The notes under the pieces were generated by a model, which made no database searches, was not told where the DNA came from, and saw only the letters and a program-made list of their open reading frames with translations. Below are positions 26,901 to 41,900 of a DNA stretch of 64,000 nucleotides, piece by piece (position 1 is the first letter of the stretch; each line of letters opens with the position of its first letter). A program made the translations under genes and the position numbers. The DNA comes from Gordionus sp. m RMFG-2023 (lineage: Eukaryota; Nematomorpha; Gordioida; Chordodea; Parachordodidae): contig NC_088775.1 of assembly GCF_954871325.1 (NCBI RefSeq), positions 67,495,561-67,559,560 of the forward strand, given 5' to 3'.

Positions 26901-29900
26901 AAATTCTTTATAATAAAAAAAATATTTTGTTATTTATTATATATTTTTTTAAAATCTTTTTATATTCATTATGAAATTTTTTAGGCAACATAATATTTCT
27001 GATTGGTCTTTTACTGTTAAGACTCTGATCTTGAACTTGTATACTTTGATTTCGTACTGGTTCATCATCACTTCTTCCCCTTCTAATATTTAGAGTAAAA
27101 GTTTTATATTATTAACATTTGTTTTCAAATCTGCTGTACCATTATTTAGAGGTATAATATTCGTTGACCTTTTTTTATCTGGTCTAAATGCCTTATTATG
27201 ACTTTGTTTCCAGTATCTATTTCATATAATAAATTCCCATCTTTACATGTTATCGTACCTTTGTCCCAAATGTTTTCCTTGAAAGTTTTATACCAAACTT
27301 TGTCACCCATCACGATATTTCTATTTGATGATAGATATATTTCGATTTAATTCATTTTATCAATACTAGTTTCTTTAACTATTTTTTTTATTGGTATGTC
27401 CTATAATTTATCATCAATTATTTCACCATCTATCTTTTGTACCATCTCTTCTGTGTTTGTTTGTGGAATTACTTCTTGTATAGTATTATCATAATCTTCC
27501 TCGATTAGATTCACTAATTTATCTAATAGTCCTTCCCAAAAGTGCAATCTTGTCACTTTGGACCACATAAGCATTTAAGATTTGGGTTTTGTCGTAAAAT
27601 TTTGCCTTGACTTGGACAGTACCTAACACTTTTATCAATTTTCTATCGTATCCAGTTAATTTAGTATCCGGGTTATTTAAGATTTTTATTCCAATCTTTC
27701 TTGCAATAATCAGTAGGATGCTGAATCTAGAATCGGTATCTATTTGCATCAATATAGGCACGCCATTCAAATATACTGTAACTTTATATGCATCATTAGC
27801 TGTGTTATCATTATCGGCATACATATTGTTTATGCCAAATTATATAAATTATATTCTTTTTTTCTCTATACTACCATTATCGATTCTTTTATCTCTTCTA
27901 TATTTACAGTGTTTACTTTGTTTGTGTATCGTGATTGATTATTATCTTTGTTATGATATCTACAATTACATACTTGATTTCTTCCTTGATTTCCGATATT
28001 ATGATTATTGTTATATCTTTGAATAAATCTTGAATCGTTATAATGTCTGTTATATCTGTAAATGTAATCATTATTTAATCTATGGTTGTTATAGTTATTA
28101 TAACTAGTTCTATTATTAAATCTTGAAGAATTATTGTACGATCCTGGGTAGTTTGCCCTGACGTTATTGTAATAACTCGCATTATAGTTCTGATATCTAG
28201 GGTTGTAATTATTTCCTTGATAATTTTTCTTTGAAAGTCATTGCTTCTTGTTGTCTGTTATGTAATTAGATCGTAAATTATGTCCTTCATCGTGGTCTCC
28301 ATATCTAACCATCTGTTTGTTTTCTTCAATTCTCCTACCTCTTTGCCTTTCTAACTGTTTCACGATTGTTTCATCTTCAGTTTTTTCGTTTAAAGAAATA
28401 TTTTCAACTTTAGCAATTATATTTTCTTTTAATTCTAACTCTTCAAAATCATCTCTTAAAGTAAGAACTTCTGCTAATGTAATGTTTTCTTTTAACATAA
28501 TTTTCTGCCTAATATTTTTGCGGATTGACGAAATTTTTACTTTTTCAATAACTCTACTATCGTCTAGCAAACACTCATTTTTAAAAATGCATAATCTACT
28601 TACCCAACTGATGTAACTTTCATTTTTACCTTGTACAGCTTCGTTAAATAATAATAAGTTCGAACTTGTAGATTTCCTCGGGTGTAATTACCTGAATTTT
28701 TCAATCAATATCGATGGATTGATGAAGTCGGTAGGTGAACATATCAATTTGAGCGTGATATATACTTCGTCTGGTAGTCTTCTTGTGAAGGTTCCAGCTT
28801 TTTTGATGTCTGAGATCTGGTTATCATTAAAAATGTCTTCGAATCTACTTAAAAAAAGATCGCCATTGCCTGAGTATATGGAAATTCAAAATTTATATTA
28901 ACATTATTGTTGGGAATCTGTTTCATATTTATTTATTTACGATTTCCTCGAATATTTAGCGGACTGCCACCATTTTGATTTAATTTATTTACGAATCAAA
29001 TTAATTTTTCACTGAAAATATAAAATGAAATTCGATCTTTTTATAATAAAATTATATAATGTCATTCACAATTGGTGTAGTTCAAAAAAGAAAAATAATT
29101 TAAAATTTGAATGTCATTACCAAAACAAAAACAAGTAAAAAAAGAAAAACAATTTAAATTTTGAATGTCATTATCAAAACAAAACAAGTAGTTTAAAGGA
29201 GATTTATAAATAAAAAAAACAATTACAACTACTTAACACTTATAATTAGAAAACAAACAAAACTACGATGCTTAGTTGAATTTATAAATAAGACCCTTCT
29301 ACCTTTCAAAAATGATATAATAAAGGACATTAATCGAACTTCAGCTGATACAAGGATAAAGATAAGTGATGCATTTGCTAAATTAATGTCATCGTAGTCT
29401 GTATATACATACCTATATCCTTTCCAATAAAAATAGTTGCTGGAATATTCTCGAAATAAATTAATATAACGGTTAGTAGTATTTTTCAATATTCTACTTT
29501 AATGTATTATGTTATATTTAATAAATTTTATATTATTTGCATAGAAAAGTTTCCAAAAATGAATTTAATGATTACTTGTTGGAAAGAGGAAGATATATTT
29601 GAAGACGAAATAATAGGAAACGAACAGTTTGAACTAGTAATTTTAATCAATGAATGGAATAAAATGTATCCATGCAACTATTGAGAATACACCAGTCAAA
29701 TAAAACTTTCCTGTACCGGGATGTTTAAAAATTATCATTTCCCCTACTCCATTTATTTTTAAAAAAATTAGAACTCAGTGTTTACAATGCACGCCCGTAT
29801 TAAGGATAAATATGATTAGTTCTACTTGATAAACTTTGTAAAAGTTGATTTGCGATATATTTAATTATAAATCACATATGCATACTCTTGTTACCATTAA

Positions 29901-32900
29901 GTGGTTTGAGAAGGAAATCGGCAAGGAATTAGAAAAAGGCTTTGAAACTGGCTAGTTGAAAAGGCCAATCAATTTATGGAATTTGGCGAGATAGAACCAA
30001 CTACACTTTATTCTTTAAATGTTCTAAGAAAATATAAGCAAATTTTTAGATAATGATCTTGATCTGGAAACCGATAATAATAGTATTAACACACTATTCA
30101 TTTAGAATTTATCGAATCCTATATTTCATTCATCATTAATATAGGATCTGATAAAAATTTTATGCATTACTAGTTGTCAGATTAAATGTGTATATACAAT
30201 AAATATTGTCAGGATACTGATGTATCGATACTTCTAATTGATGCTACAGGCTCCCTAAACAGGCCATATTTTTTTTATATGCAGGAGTAATCGTAATAAA
30301 ATTAAAATGTGGTCAAATACCTGTGGCGCAAATGCTTTCTGAGACCCAAGATATTATTCATATTTCACTTTGGTTAAATATATGGATACAAAGTAGTGCA
30401 AAAATTCCCAAAATAGTTGTAACCGATCATTATGTTTTACTAGGCGGCGTAGCTAGATCGTTAGCGAATTTTATAAATCTAAAGGCTTATATTCATTTAA
30501 TATAGTAATAGGACAAAAATTAAACATGCTCAAGATTTATATTAGAGTTGATTATGCCCACCGTATTAAATTAATAAGCAGATGGCAGGGTTTATATAAA
30601 AAAACTCGCTTGTTTAGAGAGTTTTATATTCGCACAATGGCTAGATTAATTAAATATGGGTCCTTAACAGGCAGAAAAGATAATCGAGTCCTTAATAATC
30701 ACATGTACTAGCGAATTTAGCGGAATTGAAATATGTCCCTATAATTGATAAAAATATTTAAACTTATAATTTGAAAATTAGAGCTAAATCGAAATGTGTA
30801 ATATTTGTAAAAGAAGAAAATATTTTTATTGTCAAGATATTATGATACATTATGCAATTATATCAGGACATATCCCTTATGGTCCAAATTATTCAAGTAC
30901 ATTATAAATATGGGCAACCAACTGCCCTACGACTAATATTGAAAGTTATTTCAACAACTTATAAAATAGAACTTTTAAATCTGAAACATTAACATTACAT
31001 TTGATAAGTTTTTTGAAAGCATTTCAACAAAATAAAAAGTATGATTATACTGGCGAAAGCTGCAAAAATTGCAAATTTAATTAAAGAAGAAAATATTGAC
31101 TTTGATATCGTACAACAGTCAGAATTTAAATTTAACGAGTTAATTAAGGAGGAAAAGATTGAAATGGCCTCTGATTTTAATTAAAATTAGCGAAGTTTTG
31201 ATTGACATTGAAGTTTCAATTAATGAAAATCTAATACCTGAAAACTGGAAAGGGTTAGCGGATAAGCCAGTAGCAAGAAAAAGGCGTTCTTATTATGGAG
31301 CTGATTGTCTTGAAATTTTGCATTAATAGAAGGCAAAAAATTATTGGGATTAAGAAATGGAAATCTTTTTACACATCTTTTAAAAATAGGAACAAAACAG
31401 TTTTAATAGGGGATACATGTCCTATTGATGCATTATAGCAAATTATATTTCTCATATATTTTGATAAAATAATAAATAATGTCTTTCAGCATTTTATTAA
31501 ATATTTTATATCACATAGAATTAATAAAACAACATATAATGAGAGCTGAATTAGCGATGACGATGTTACCCAAGACTTTAGCTGCTAATATTAATGATTT
31601 ATATCTTTTATCATGTGTGGCAACTATCTTTTTGTCATCGACAAATATTTCAAAATTATATATAGTATGACGGATAAATTTAAATGCAATAATAATGAGT
31701 GCTGTAAGACGGAGAATAAGAAATGGCTTATACATACCAATTAATATAAACATTATAAATACAACAGATATCCAAAATTTGGCAGCTGTGATTGAAGACA
31801 CTTTACCTCTGAACCTTGTGCATGAATACTAATTTCATGTACAAATCATTATTGAAACAAGGTTGTAAAATGTTCAAATTAAATGATTTCCCGATATTTA
31901 TAAATTTTCTGTTAAAACATATTTTTTTTAAGAGCAGCAATTAGTTTTATACCACCTGCTTTGTCCACGAGCGTTTTCATAATTTCGCTGGTCAAAATTT
32001 GACCTTGAAACATTTATTTAGCTTATATTTTTTTTTATAAGTCGGTTTACCAAATTAATAACAGAATTCAAATTTACTAATTAAGTACTAAATAATGGCG
32101 AAAATAAGATGTGTCCCTGCTCTAGTTTTTGTTTTAGGTGTGCCGCCATCTTTTTGTGTATTTCAATAAATTTTTATTTTAACAGGGGTCTACTAAAGCA
32201 CTAATCCTCTACTAACGGCTTCCATAGTTTTGCTGGCCAAAATTTGACCTCAAAACATTTATTTAGCGTATAACTATTTTTCATATGGCGATTTACCAAA
32301 TTAATAACGTAATTCAAATTTACTAGTTAAGCATTAAGCAGTGACGAAAACCGGATGTTAAATGCTACTATAATGTTTGTTGGCAAACATTTATTTTTGT
32401 TTTTTTCTTTAATAAATTTTTTATTTTAATGCTACTAAACTGATTGAAGCACTAACCTTTACTAACGAAGCATTAAAGAATGATATAAGTTTCATCGTTG
32501 CTTCCAATCGTTCGGCCAACTTCACGCCTAAATCATTAATGAATTTAAATATATTAATTAAGCACTAAATATTGGTGAAAACTAAATGTTCATTGCTTTT
32601 ATAGTTTTTGTTTTGGCATGTCCCATTATTTGTTTATTTTTGTTTTTTGCAAATAACTTTTTATTCTTAATTTCGGCTACAAAAAGTAATTGAAGCACTA
32701 ACCTCTACTAATGAAGCACTAAAGAATGATATATGATTCATCGTTAGTGCTTTCAATCAACTTTTAAGCGTGAAGTTGACTTTTCCTTAACCTCGGCTAC
32801 ACAACGGTTTGAAGCACTAAAAAATGGCATATGATACATGATTCATTGTGTGCTTCCAATCGTTAGGCCAACTTCATGGAGCTTTTTATATTATATAATT

Positions 32901-35900
32901 TTTGACTGGTGTGATATTTAACAATCATGTCTTTATATAATCCTTAACTTAATCTATACCTATATTTAATTTATATTAGAAGGTATATATTTAACTAAGC
33001 AGGAACATCTTATAAAATAGTTAAAAAACATAATAATTTAAAATATTAATATATAATGAAAATTATTAAATGTCAGATTTTATATTTTAATTACAATGAA
33101 CAATAATATTTCTAAGAATTTTATATAAAAGAAAAAGTAAAAAATACACGAATTTTAAGTTAAACTCGGTCAAAGGCCGGCGGCCCGACCCAGAGTTGTT
33201 ATAAATATACTTTCTAACTAAGTAATTAATTTAGAAAATTTCAATTTCCAATATTGCATAAGGTATAAAATAATAATTAATTTAGACGAGTTGTAAATTT
33301 TTTTTATAAAAATTAAGAAATTTAACTTCAACCCAATGAATTAGGCGGTACCTTATTAAAATTTCTTAGTTTATTTACAATCACATGACCTATCAGATAT
33401 GTTATCAAAAAATGAATTAACCCTACCTAATCCATATCTCAAGCCTTTAATTAACCCCCAACCTTATCCATATCTCTAACTTATGTTTTAACTTAAAAAA
33501 TTACATACAACGAGCATTACCGGAACTCAGCTATTATTATATTATCGAGAATGATTGAGAATGAACTTATACAAAAATAAAACACAATTATGATTTATGA
33601 ACTACTAGGAAAAAATATTTAGTAAAGTATGATAAAAAATGTGGTTATTTGATCAAAAAAAACACATTATTAAAATCCTGGAAACTAGGGGAAATTTCGA
33701 ATTTTCCCGGGCTCTTGTGTCACATCCCTACTGATACCTCACCATACATCTTCAATTTGATAGACATAATTTTTGATTTACACCCCCCCCCCCCACCTTG
33801 CCACAGATGAGATTAAATTATACTAATATGTAATTATATTGGTGATTTTTTCTTGTATTTTTTGTGACGGGATTACTTTTAAATCAACAGGATATGGACC
33901 CGAAATACTATGGGCAATTACGCAAGGACAGAAACAGACTTGGAGGAGATTACCAAGAGATTGCACGAACAAGAGGTTCCTTGTTTTTATTTTGAACAAA
34001 ACAAATTTGGCAGATTTTTAGTTATAGTATACATATATTCAAATATAGTAAAGCGTCTACTTATGCTTATATTAATAAATACATTCTTTAAGTTTTAATA
34101 TCTAATCTATAATAGAGATCTGCAAAGCCCGGCCCACCGGGAGATACGATAAATTATTTTTTACTAATTTCTCTAGCTTAGCTCGTTAAATTTTTTTGCA
34201 TGAATTTTCCTTTATTGGTATTTCTTTCTATAATAACCGATTTATTAATCAATTGTGTTTTTTGTATTGTGTATTTGTAATTGGATAAAATCATAAATAA
34301 CTTGTTTATTTTTTTACCAATTTACTATTTTATTTATATAATTACTATACTTATTAGACAGCCAGGGCGTAGCCAGGAATTTTCACTTAGGGGGGCCAAG
34401 TGCTTACTTGGGGGGGGGCACTATTTTTTTAAAGTCAAACAAATAATTACGCATTCATAGAAATTTTTTCCTATTTTTATTAAAAATTTAATAACAAAAT
34501 AATGCTATAATATGAATATACAAAACAAAATAATACTATAATATGCATATACATAACAAATTATTACTATAATAGAATACGGCGATTTTTATTTTTAAAT
34601 TTTAATATAAATGAACTAAAAGATAAATTCTGCGTTATTCTTTTTTCATACGCCATTAATACTAAATTTTGTTTACGTTTATCCTTCATAGACTCTCTAC
34701 TGTTCGATAAAACTCTCTTTAATGTAGAGAACGAGGCCTCACAAGAAGCCGTTGATATCCCAATGATTATCGCTGCTGAGTAGCATTTATATAATTCTTT
34801 AAATGCATGATTATATTTTTTTTTATACATAATATGTAAGATATTTTCAAAATTATGATTTTCTTTAGCTTCCGAAGCTAGCAATCCTTTTGCTATCTTC
34901 ATTTCATGATGCAGTGTTTCCATATTTAAGTTTAACAGGGATTTTAATGGGGCCATTTTATCTGATAAAAAATAATCAGGGTCAAGGGGGGACAATGTAT
35001 TAAAAGATTAAAATCATCTTATGTAAATCGGTCTAAAAAACGATCCACAAAGTTATCTATAATTTCATAATGTATCCTTTTTAAAGAACTCCAATTGGAG
35101 TCTTTTTCACAATCGAATTCTAGTTTGCTATCAACTAAAAAATCTTGGAAATTTTTAGGCGTTTTACGTACCCGTGATGATTTTTGGGGAGTAAGATTAA
35201 ATTTTGATAAAAGTTTTTCAGCCTTAATCATAATCAAAGCAAAAGAATTATCACTTCTTTTATTTTTTAATATATTGATAGTAGAATCAATACAATTTTT
35301 AGCTTCCACTAGATTAGTACCTACTGATTGTAGATACTTATTTAGTGGATCTATTGTAATTAATATCTCATAAATTATGATGGCTAATATAATGTAATCT
35401 ATATTAATACATTGAGATAAAAGACCAGAGGCTTCGACTGAATCATGAATTGAAGCCTCTGAATTATGAGTTCTATTAGAAAAGTAAAATAATACTTTAC
35501 CAATAGCCGCAAAATTCTCATAAATAATGCGAGATGTTTCCAAATGACCAGTCCACCTCTGGTCTAAAAGTCTCTTAAGGGTGTGGCCTGTATATTTACA
35601 GGATACGTTAAAACGCCTGAAAAAATTATACAATGCATTTGATAAATTAAAAAAATTAGAAATAATAACAATATTATATTATACCAATTTTGAACCACAA
35701 GATGCAACTTGTGGTTGTAGCAATGTATTAAAGGAACATTTTTATTAATTTTTTTTGAAGTGTTTGCACTCTATTTCGGCCAGACATAACGTTTGCACCA
35801 TCATATGCCTGGCTTATTATATTAGCAGAATTAATATTTAGATCATTAAGTTGCTTTAAAATGCAATCTGTAATGCTTTTAGCAGAAAGACACTCTAAAT

Positions 35901-38900
35901 TAATGATTCCTATTAAATTTTCTTGGATTTCTCCAGAAAAAAATATAGCGAATTATTATGCTCAGGTTTTCACAACCTGAAGCATCTTTTGTCTCATTAG
36001 CCTTAAAACAAAAAAAAGGCATCTCGCTTTTATTATATTTGTCTGAAATATGTTCAAGCTCCATATCTGTCATAATGGATATAACTTCGTTTTGAATCTG
36101 TGGTGATGTATACTGGGCATTTTGGGGTATAAATTTCATAATTTTATTTAATTCAGGGTCTTTTTGGAAGGTGTAGGAAAACATTGCTATAAATAGCCCA
36201 GAAGAATAAATCATGTTTTCATCTTTTGCAGCATCCGTAATATTTGTTGAACCAGTCCCACGGAAAGGTAGCTCTTGTATGCTAAGAAATAGCATCAAAT
36301 CAAATATTGATTTAATATAATATTGATTACGATTAATTTGATCACCTCCAAACATTTTAGTTATTTCTGTACCTTTGTTTATATTTTGATTTTTATCATG
36401 CCATATTGTAATTGAATTTAAATGAGCTTTTGAGCTCTCGTGTTTTAGCAGTCCCTTCTTGGCAGCTAACGCATTTTTCCAATTTCTGAATCCCGGTTGT
36501 CCAAATTCATCACTTGGATTTCATAAGTATTTCCTACATGGAAAACAAAAGGTCAGCTTCTACACTATACTCCAACCATTCTCAGCCTCTATACCATGAT
36601 TTTTGAAATGATCTTTGCCTTCCATGGATATCTTTTTTCGCGTAATTATTTAATTTGATTTGGTTTATTCTGGCCAAGGTCACATGGGATTTGAATTGAA
36701 CCATTAGAGGACTTTTTTGACACTAAAATATTATAATTAATAAATTGTAATGAAGGAAAGGGTCATAAATAATAATGGTCATCAGGATGGGCGAAGGAAG
36801 GGCATGCTGAAAATGAACAAACACAAAATTTATCTTGTATTTAAGATACAAGTATTTGCTATACTGTAGTGCCCAACCCTGATGAAAGATTATCAGTAAA
36901 GTTGATCAGTAAAATTATAGATATTCAGTATTAATAACTAGAAAAATGTCATAAACATTATATCTTTAAAGATTAACAAAAAAATATAATATTTTTATAT
37001 TTATAAATCAATTACTAGTTGCCTCTTGACAATGAGAGACTGAGCTGCTAGATGAAGATGAATGAGTCTCTTCTTCGTCTTTAATTGTTTTTAAATCAAA
37101 ATGTAATAATGAAACACCATAATTTCCTACTCCTATTGATATTGTCAAAAATATATAAATAGAAAAATTTGGGTTAAATTTTAAACTATTTACCATCTTC
37201 CTCCTCCTGAGTGTAGTGAGGATCATTTTCTAGATTATTAGCTTCATTCATATCTTGAAACATGAGTGAATATATTTATTTTAATAATTAAATTTTTTAT
37301 ACAAAAATGATAATATTAATAATAAATGTCTGTCTCTTATCTTATCTTATATAAAATAAATATATATGAAATAATAATATATAGGTATTGCCCTATATCA
37401 AATAAGCCATGAAATAATAATATAAATTTATACTAACTATGAGAAGAATCATTTCTGATGTAGTATTACTAGTAGTTTGTAGAGGTGATGTTGCTTGACA
37501 TTTGTTTAACTTTAACTTAAAATAAGAGTTAATAACTGATTGTTTCTTCATAATTTTAAAATAAACACTGTAAAATAAAATAACTGGTTATATATTATAA
37601 TATAAATGTGATACCTATAGAGAATGTTATACACAACAAAAAAAAATGAAAAAAAAAATGAATGATAATTTAATATTGGGTAAAAATAAAACAGGATAGA
37701 AAAAATTTTACAAACTAGACATGTTTGTAGAATAAATATTCAAAATTTTTTAAAAATATAAAAATAATCAATTCTAGTAAAAATATTCAAAATTTATATT
37801 AAAAATATAAAAATAATCCATTCTAAAAAAATTTCAAATTGGGGGGGGGGGGCACTTTTGGGGGCCAAAATTTTTTTTGTGGCCCCCCCCCCACAAAGAA
37901 ATACGCATATTGTCAATTATTTTCAAATAATAATCATCAAAATATAAGCTTAAAATTAAAATAAAATATATCATAATTTTAATACCAAAATTGCATGTCA
38001 GGTCAATCCAGTTAAACACCTTTTAGCGAAACTTTTATCGCAAAGGAATTTTAGAGCTAAGGTAATATCGTGAAACCAATTCCGCAAAACATTTACAGCT
38101 AAGACAATATCGCGAAACCTTAGCCGCAAATACTTTAGAGCGAATACAATTTAGCGCAACTTTAATTGCCAACCCTTTATAGCGAAGCGTTTATCGCTAA
38201 CTCTTTATGGCTAATTTTTTACCGCAATATTTGCGGAAGTCATTGAAACTATAATATCATAAACGTAAAATTTTTAAGGATTTTTTTTAATTTAAGCATG
38301 TGACATTATAAAATATAATTAGGGCCTCCTATCACTCTTGGTTGTAAGTACGGAGAGGGCATTTTGGTTACGTTTTTACCCCAATGAACCACCCCCCCCC
38401 CCCCCCCCCCCACATAAATTTAAAAAATGCACTTTATTCATTTAAAAGCAAATTGTTTTTAACAAATATTCTGAATACTTGAAATTTTATCTGTACTTAA
38501 TCAGTTAAAAATATTTACTGTTTCAGATTATTTTTAAAAATCATAGACGATTTGTTAAGTAAATTTTCAGAATTTTTTTAATTAAATTTTTCAAGTTAAT
38601 TTTTTTAAAAAAATTTCTTGTAAATCTAGTAAAAGGAATTCTCATTTTTTTCAAATCTCTTGAAAATTGTTCTTTCTTTTGATCCGAACTCCGAGAACCT
38701 AAACGTGTCATATAATTGTTTCTGAAAAAGACTATAAATATTGGAAATAATCCAATTGTTTTAGTTTTTTGATTTAAGTGATTTCATTTTTTTATGGTAG
38801 TTCAATTTAAGTAACAGTTTAAATAAATATATAAATTATATGACCAACTAAAATGTATAATATATGTTTAAAAAAATATTAAAATAGAAAATATTCCAAA

Positions 38901-41900
38901 TCAAAAAAAAATGAAGATGTTCTTATTAGAGATCTGCAAAGCCCGATCCACGGGACGGAAATTTTTTTAAAAAATTAAATGGGCCAGACCGGGCAAAAAT
39001 TATACCCGGCTGTTCCGAGAAAGTCCTTACTGAGCTGGGCCGGTTGTCATTCATAAATATTTTCAGGCCGAGCAATTAGATAAAAAAAATTTGCCCGGGC
39101 AAAAATCTGAGTTTTAGTAAAATTTTAACGAGCCGAGCCTGATTTTCGTAAATTTTTTCTTTCTCACGAATTTTTGCCATCTCTGGCCTTGCAGACCTCT
39201 TGTTTTTATATAATCATATAAATTTATTAAGGTTAAAAGAAAATTAAAAACTATTTCTTGAAAAAATAAAATCAGCAATTATCACGATATTGCCTTCGCG
39301 AAATGTTTTCGCTATATTGTCTTCGCGATTTTGGTTTCCCGATAATGAACTCGCTGTATAATTATCGCGATAAAAGTTTCACTGTAATGTATTCGCTCTA
39401 AAGGGTTCGTATAAAAAATTCGCGATATTGTCTTAATGTTGATTCGCGATAAAAATTTCGCGATTTGATATGGAACCCCCAGGTTGGCTTATTAAAATTT
39501 TACGAAATTTTCGGCACAACCTATAATTTCTTATAAATTAAGTAGTGATGTTAAAGTAACTAGTTTCCTTTCGAAATTATTTTTTATTAAGTCTCATACA
39601 TAATGCGCTCCTGTAGAACGTTTGTTTAGTAGTAATTTTTAACAACACTAAAAATAAGGAATAAAGTTTTTATTTATTTATAGATATTTAGTTAGGTAGT
39701 TATTAAAATAAAATGAAAAGAAATACCCTCATTTTCATTTGTTATTATTTCAAAAAATATTAGTTAAATTCAATATCAGATTTACGGGGCTCGGACCAAT
39801 TATTTTTGTATGAACTAACCAGTCCGACCCTTTAATTTTTTAACGAATTGCTCCACCTATCCCGTTAAATGTTTTGCCCAGCCTGTTATGATTTTTTAAA
39901 TAGGCCCGACCTGCGAGCCGGGTGGGTCTTTGCAGATCTTAAAAGTAAATTATCGGATTTTATTTGTATACATATTAAACTTCTTGTTTTTCCTATCTTT
40001 ATAATTCGTATTTTAAATTTAAAACAATTTATTTACCGCGCTGAATGAAGGAAGAGAAAAGAAGATTGTTTAATCTTTCGGCCCAAATCCCCAGGCTACT
40101 CTCTTCCATCGATAAGGTCTGGGAAAGTCGGATGGTTTACCTCGATCCTTTAAGATTCATTCTTACCTGCAATCATCATGCAAAAACTGATATAAAAATT
40201 GAAACCATTTTGGGTCACGAACTAGATAAAAAAGATATCGCTAACGGTATGGTTATCAAAAACCTTAAGTTGGAAATTGAGAATATACCACTAAGCGATT
40301 GCAAATTCAATCAACGAGACGAAATTATCTCAAATCCCCTAATGGTAACTATATTATTTTATTTTATCCATAGGATTTTTCAAAATATTACCATTTTTAG
40401 TCAGGATTTCTCAAGGGCCATATCTCCCTTTGATGGGCCTTCGGCCCGCTTTTGCTTGGCTTTCGGCCGAGTTATATCATATATCTTATATAATATTGGG
40501 TTTACGCTTGATTGTATGTTAGCGCTAATCTGCAAACTTAGCTATAGTACTAGTTTACCCACTAGCTAGATTTTTGGCTAATTAACAAACTAGCTATTTA
40601 CTATATTTTGTCATTTTCTAAAATTCTAAGTTATTTTCGTGTATTTTTAGCAATATATTTTATCAGCTTTTGTTTAAAAATTTTGACTTTTTTAAAATTA
40701 ATTGTTAGGAAAATTATTACGTGGAGCGTGAGGGTATTAATTTTACTTGTATTTAATTGCTAATGGAGGGGTGATTTAATGTCTTTTTATAAGCCTATAC
40801 CTTTTTTATCATTTAGGCTGAAAAAGAAGCCCTTACACAAGGTGATAAATTTAGAGGTTGCCTTTGTTTTGATTACGATGTCAATATAAGTGTCCGAGAT
40901 ATGGAAATTAACCAGGGAACACTCTTGCCTTTGGAAGAGAGGGGCGTTAGGTTCGCCCACTACAATATTTGGACCCTGGAGGAAAGGGAAACTTTTAAGA
41001 AATGCTACACATCAAATCCGAAAGAATTCGAAACTATAGCTCTTAGCTTGCCTAATAAAGTAATGCATAATTTTTCATCCACCTCACATTCTTAATATAA
41101 CCAAGCTTTGAATTACAAAATGCTTTAAAGCAGGGATGTGAACCCTTCGACAAAAAAAGGGGTCCGGGTTCACGGTTTGGAGATCATAGAAAAATATAAT
41201 AATAGACATGCATAATTTACAAGTAAATAATTTAAAATTAATTTATATTTTTGATGTTTTACTTAATCGCATAGCCCTTGATATCATTTATTACCTACCA
41301 GAGTTGTTAAAAGATACTAGATGGGTCTAGAACAGACACATAATCGAAAAACGTATCTAGATGCAGATGCAATTTAAATGTATCTAGATACAGATACAAT
41401 TTTTATCGTTCTTATATACAGGGTTCGCTGTTGTTTTCGAACAGAAACTCTTAATATGAGAGCACAAAACAAGTAAATAATATTTTTATATTTTGTTCTC
41501 ATTTAATTCTAACACCATATAAAATATAATAATAAAATGTCAATACTCTTATTTTTATCGTTCTTTCGAATATATTTTCATTTATGATGAGCCGTTATTT
41601 AAAAATTTTTTTTTTACATTAAACCTTTAATTTATTCATTAAAATTATTTTTAAAGATTCCAAATAAATTTATTTGCTTGAAATAATTTTCTGCATCAAT
41701 GGTATTATTATCAATAACTAATAAGCGACATAGCTAAATAAGGAGTTATATATTCCTTTACATAACTGATATATATTTAAATGGATAAAAAATAATATTT
41801 AAAATTTTGATATTTTATATATATAGTATTCTTTTATTATTATATTAGTATATTTTTTAATATAATTTATTTAATTATATGCTCATTTCATTCAAATATT

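Larger units (their letters stand above)
25213..32886 (+). mobile_element. 7.7-kb MULE/Foldback-like transposon in intron 10
   Basis: Left end AAGCTCCGTGAAGTTGGCC and right end GGCCAACTTCATGGAGCTT are inverted copies, and similarity continues inward for about 100 bp (shared motifs AGCACTAACAATGAATCAT and TTAGTGCTTCAAACCG). Between them is a plus-strand transposase relic (29.5-31.1 kb), and a broken LTR element is inserted in the left half. No clear flanking duplication was seen. Long repeat-bearing termini and the transposase style favour the MULE/NOF (Foldback) group. Confidence 0.7.

Noticed and set aside
27607-28026. 139-codon plus-strand frame rich in Ile/Leu/Tyr, membrane-protein-like
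   Set aside because: Antisense to the protease-like and gag-like parts of the LTR fossil; hydrophobicity follows from AT-rich composition.
25213-32886. Polinton/Maverick or other virus-like element, because of inverted ends and multi-kb size
   Set aside because: No capsid, DNA polymerase, packaging ATPase or adenovirus-type protease-like sequence was recognised; the interior is a MULE-like transposase relic and an LTR fossil.
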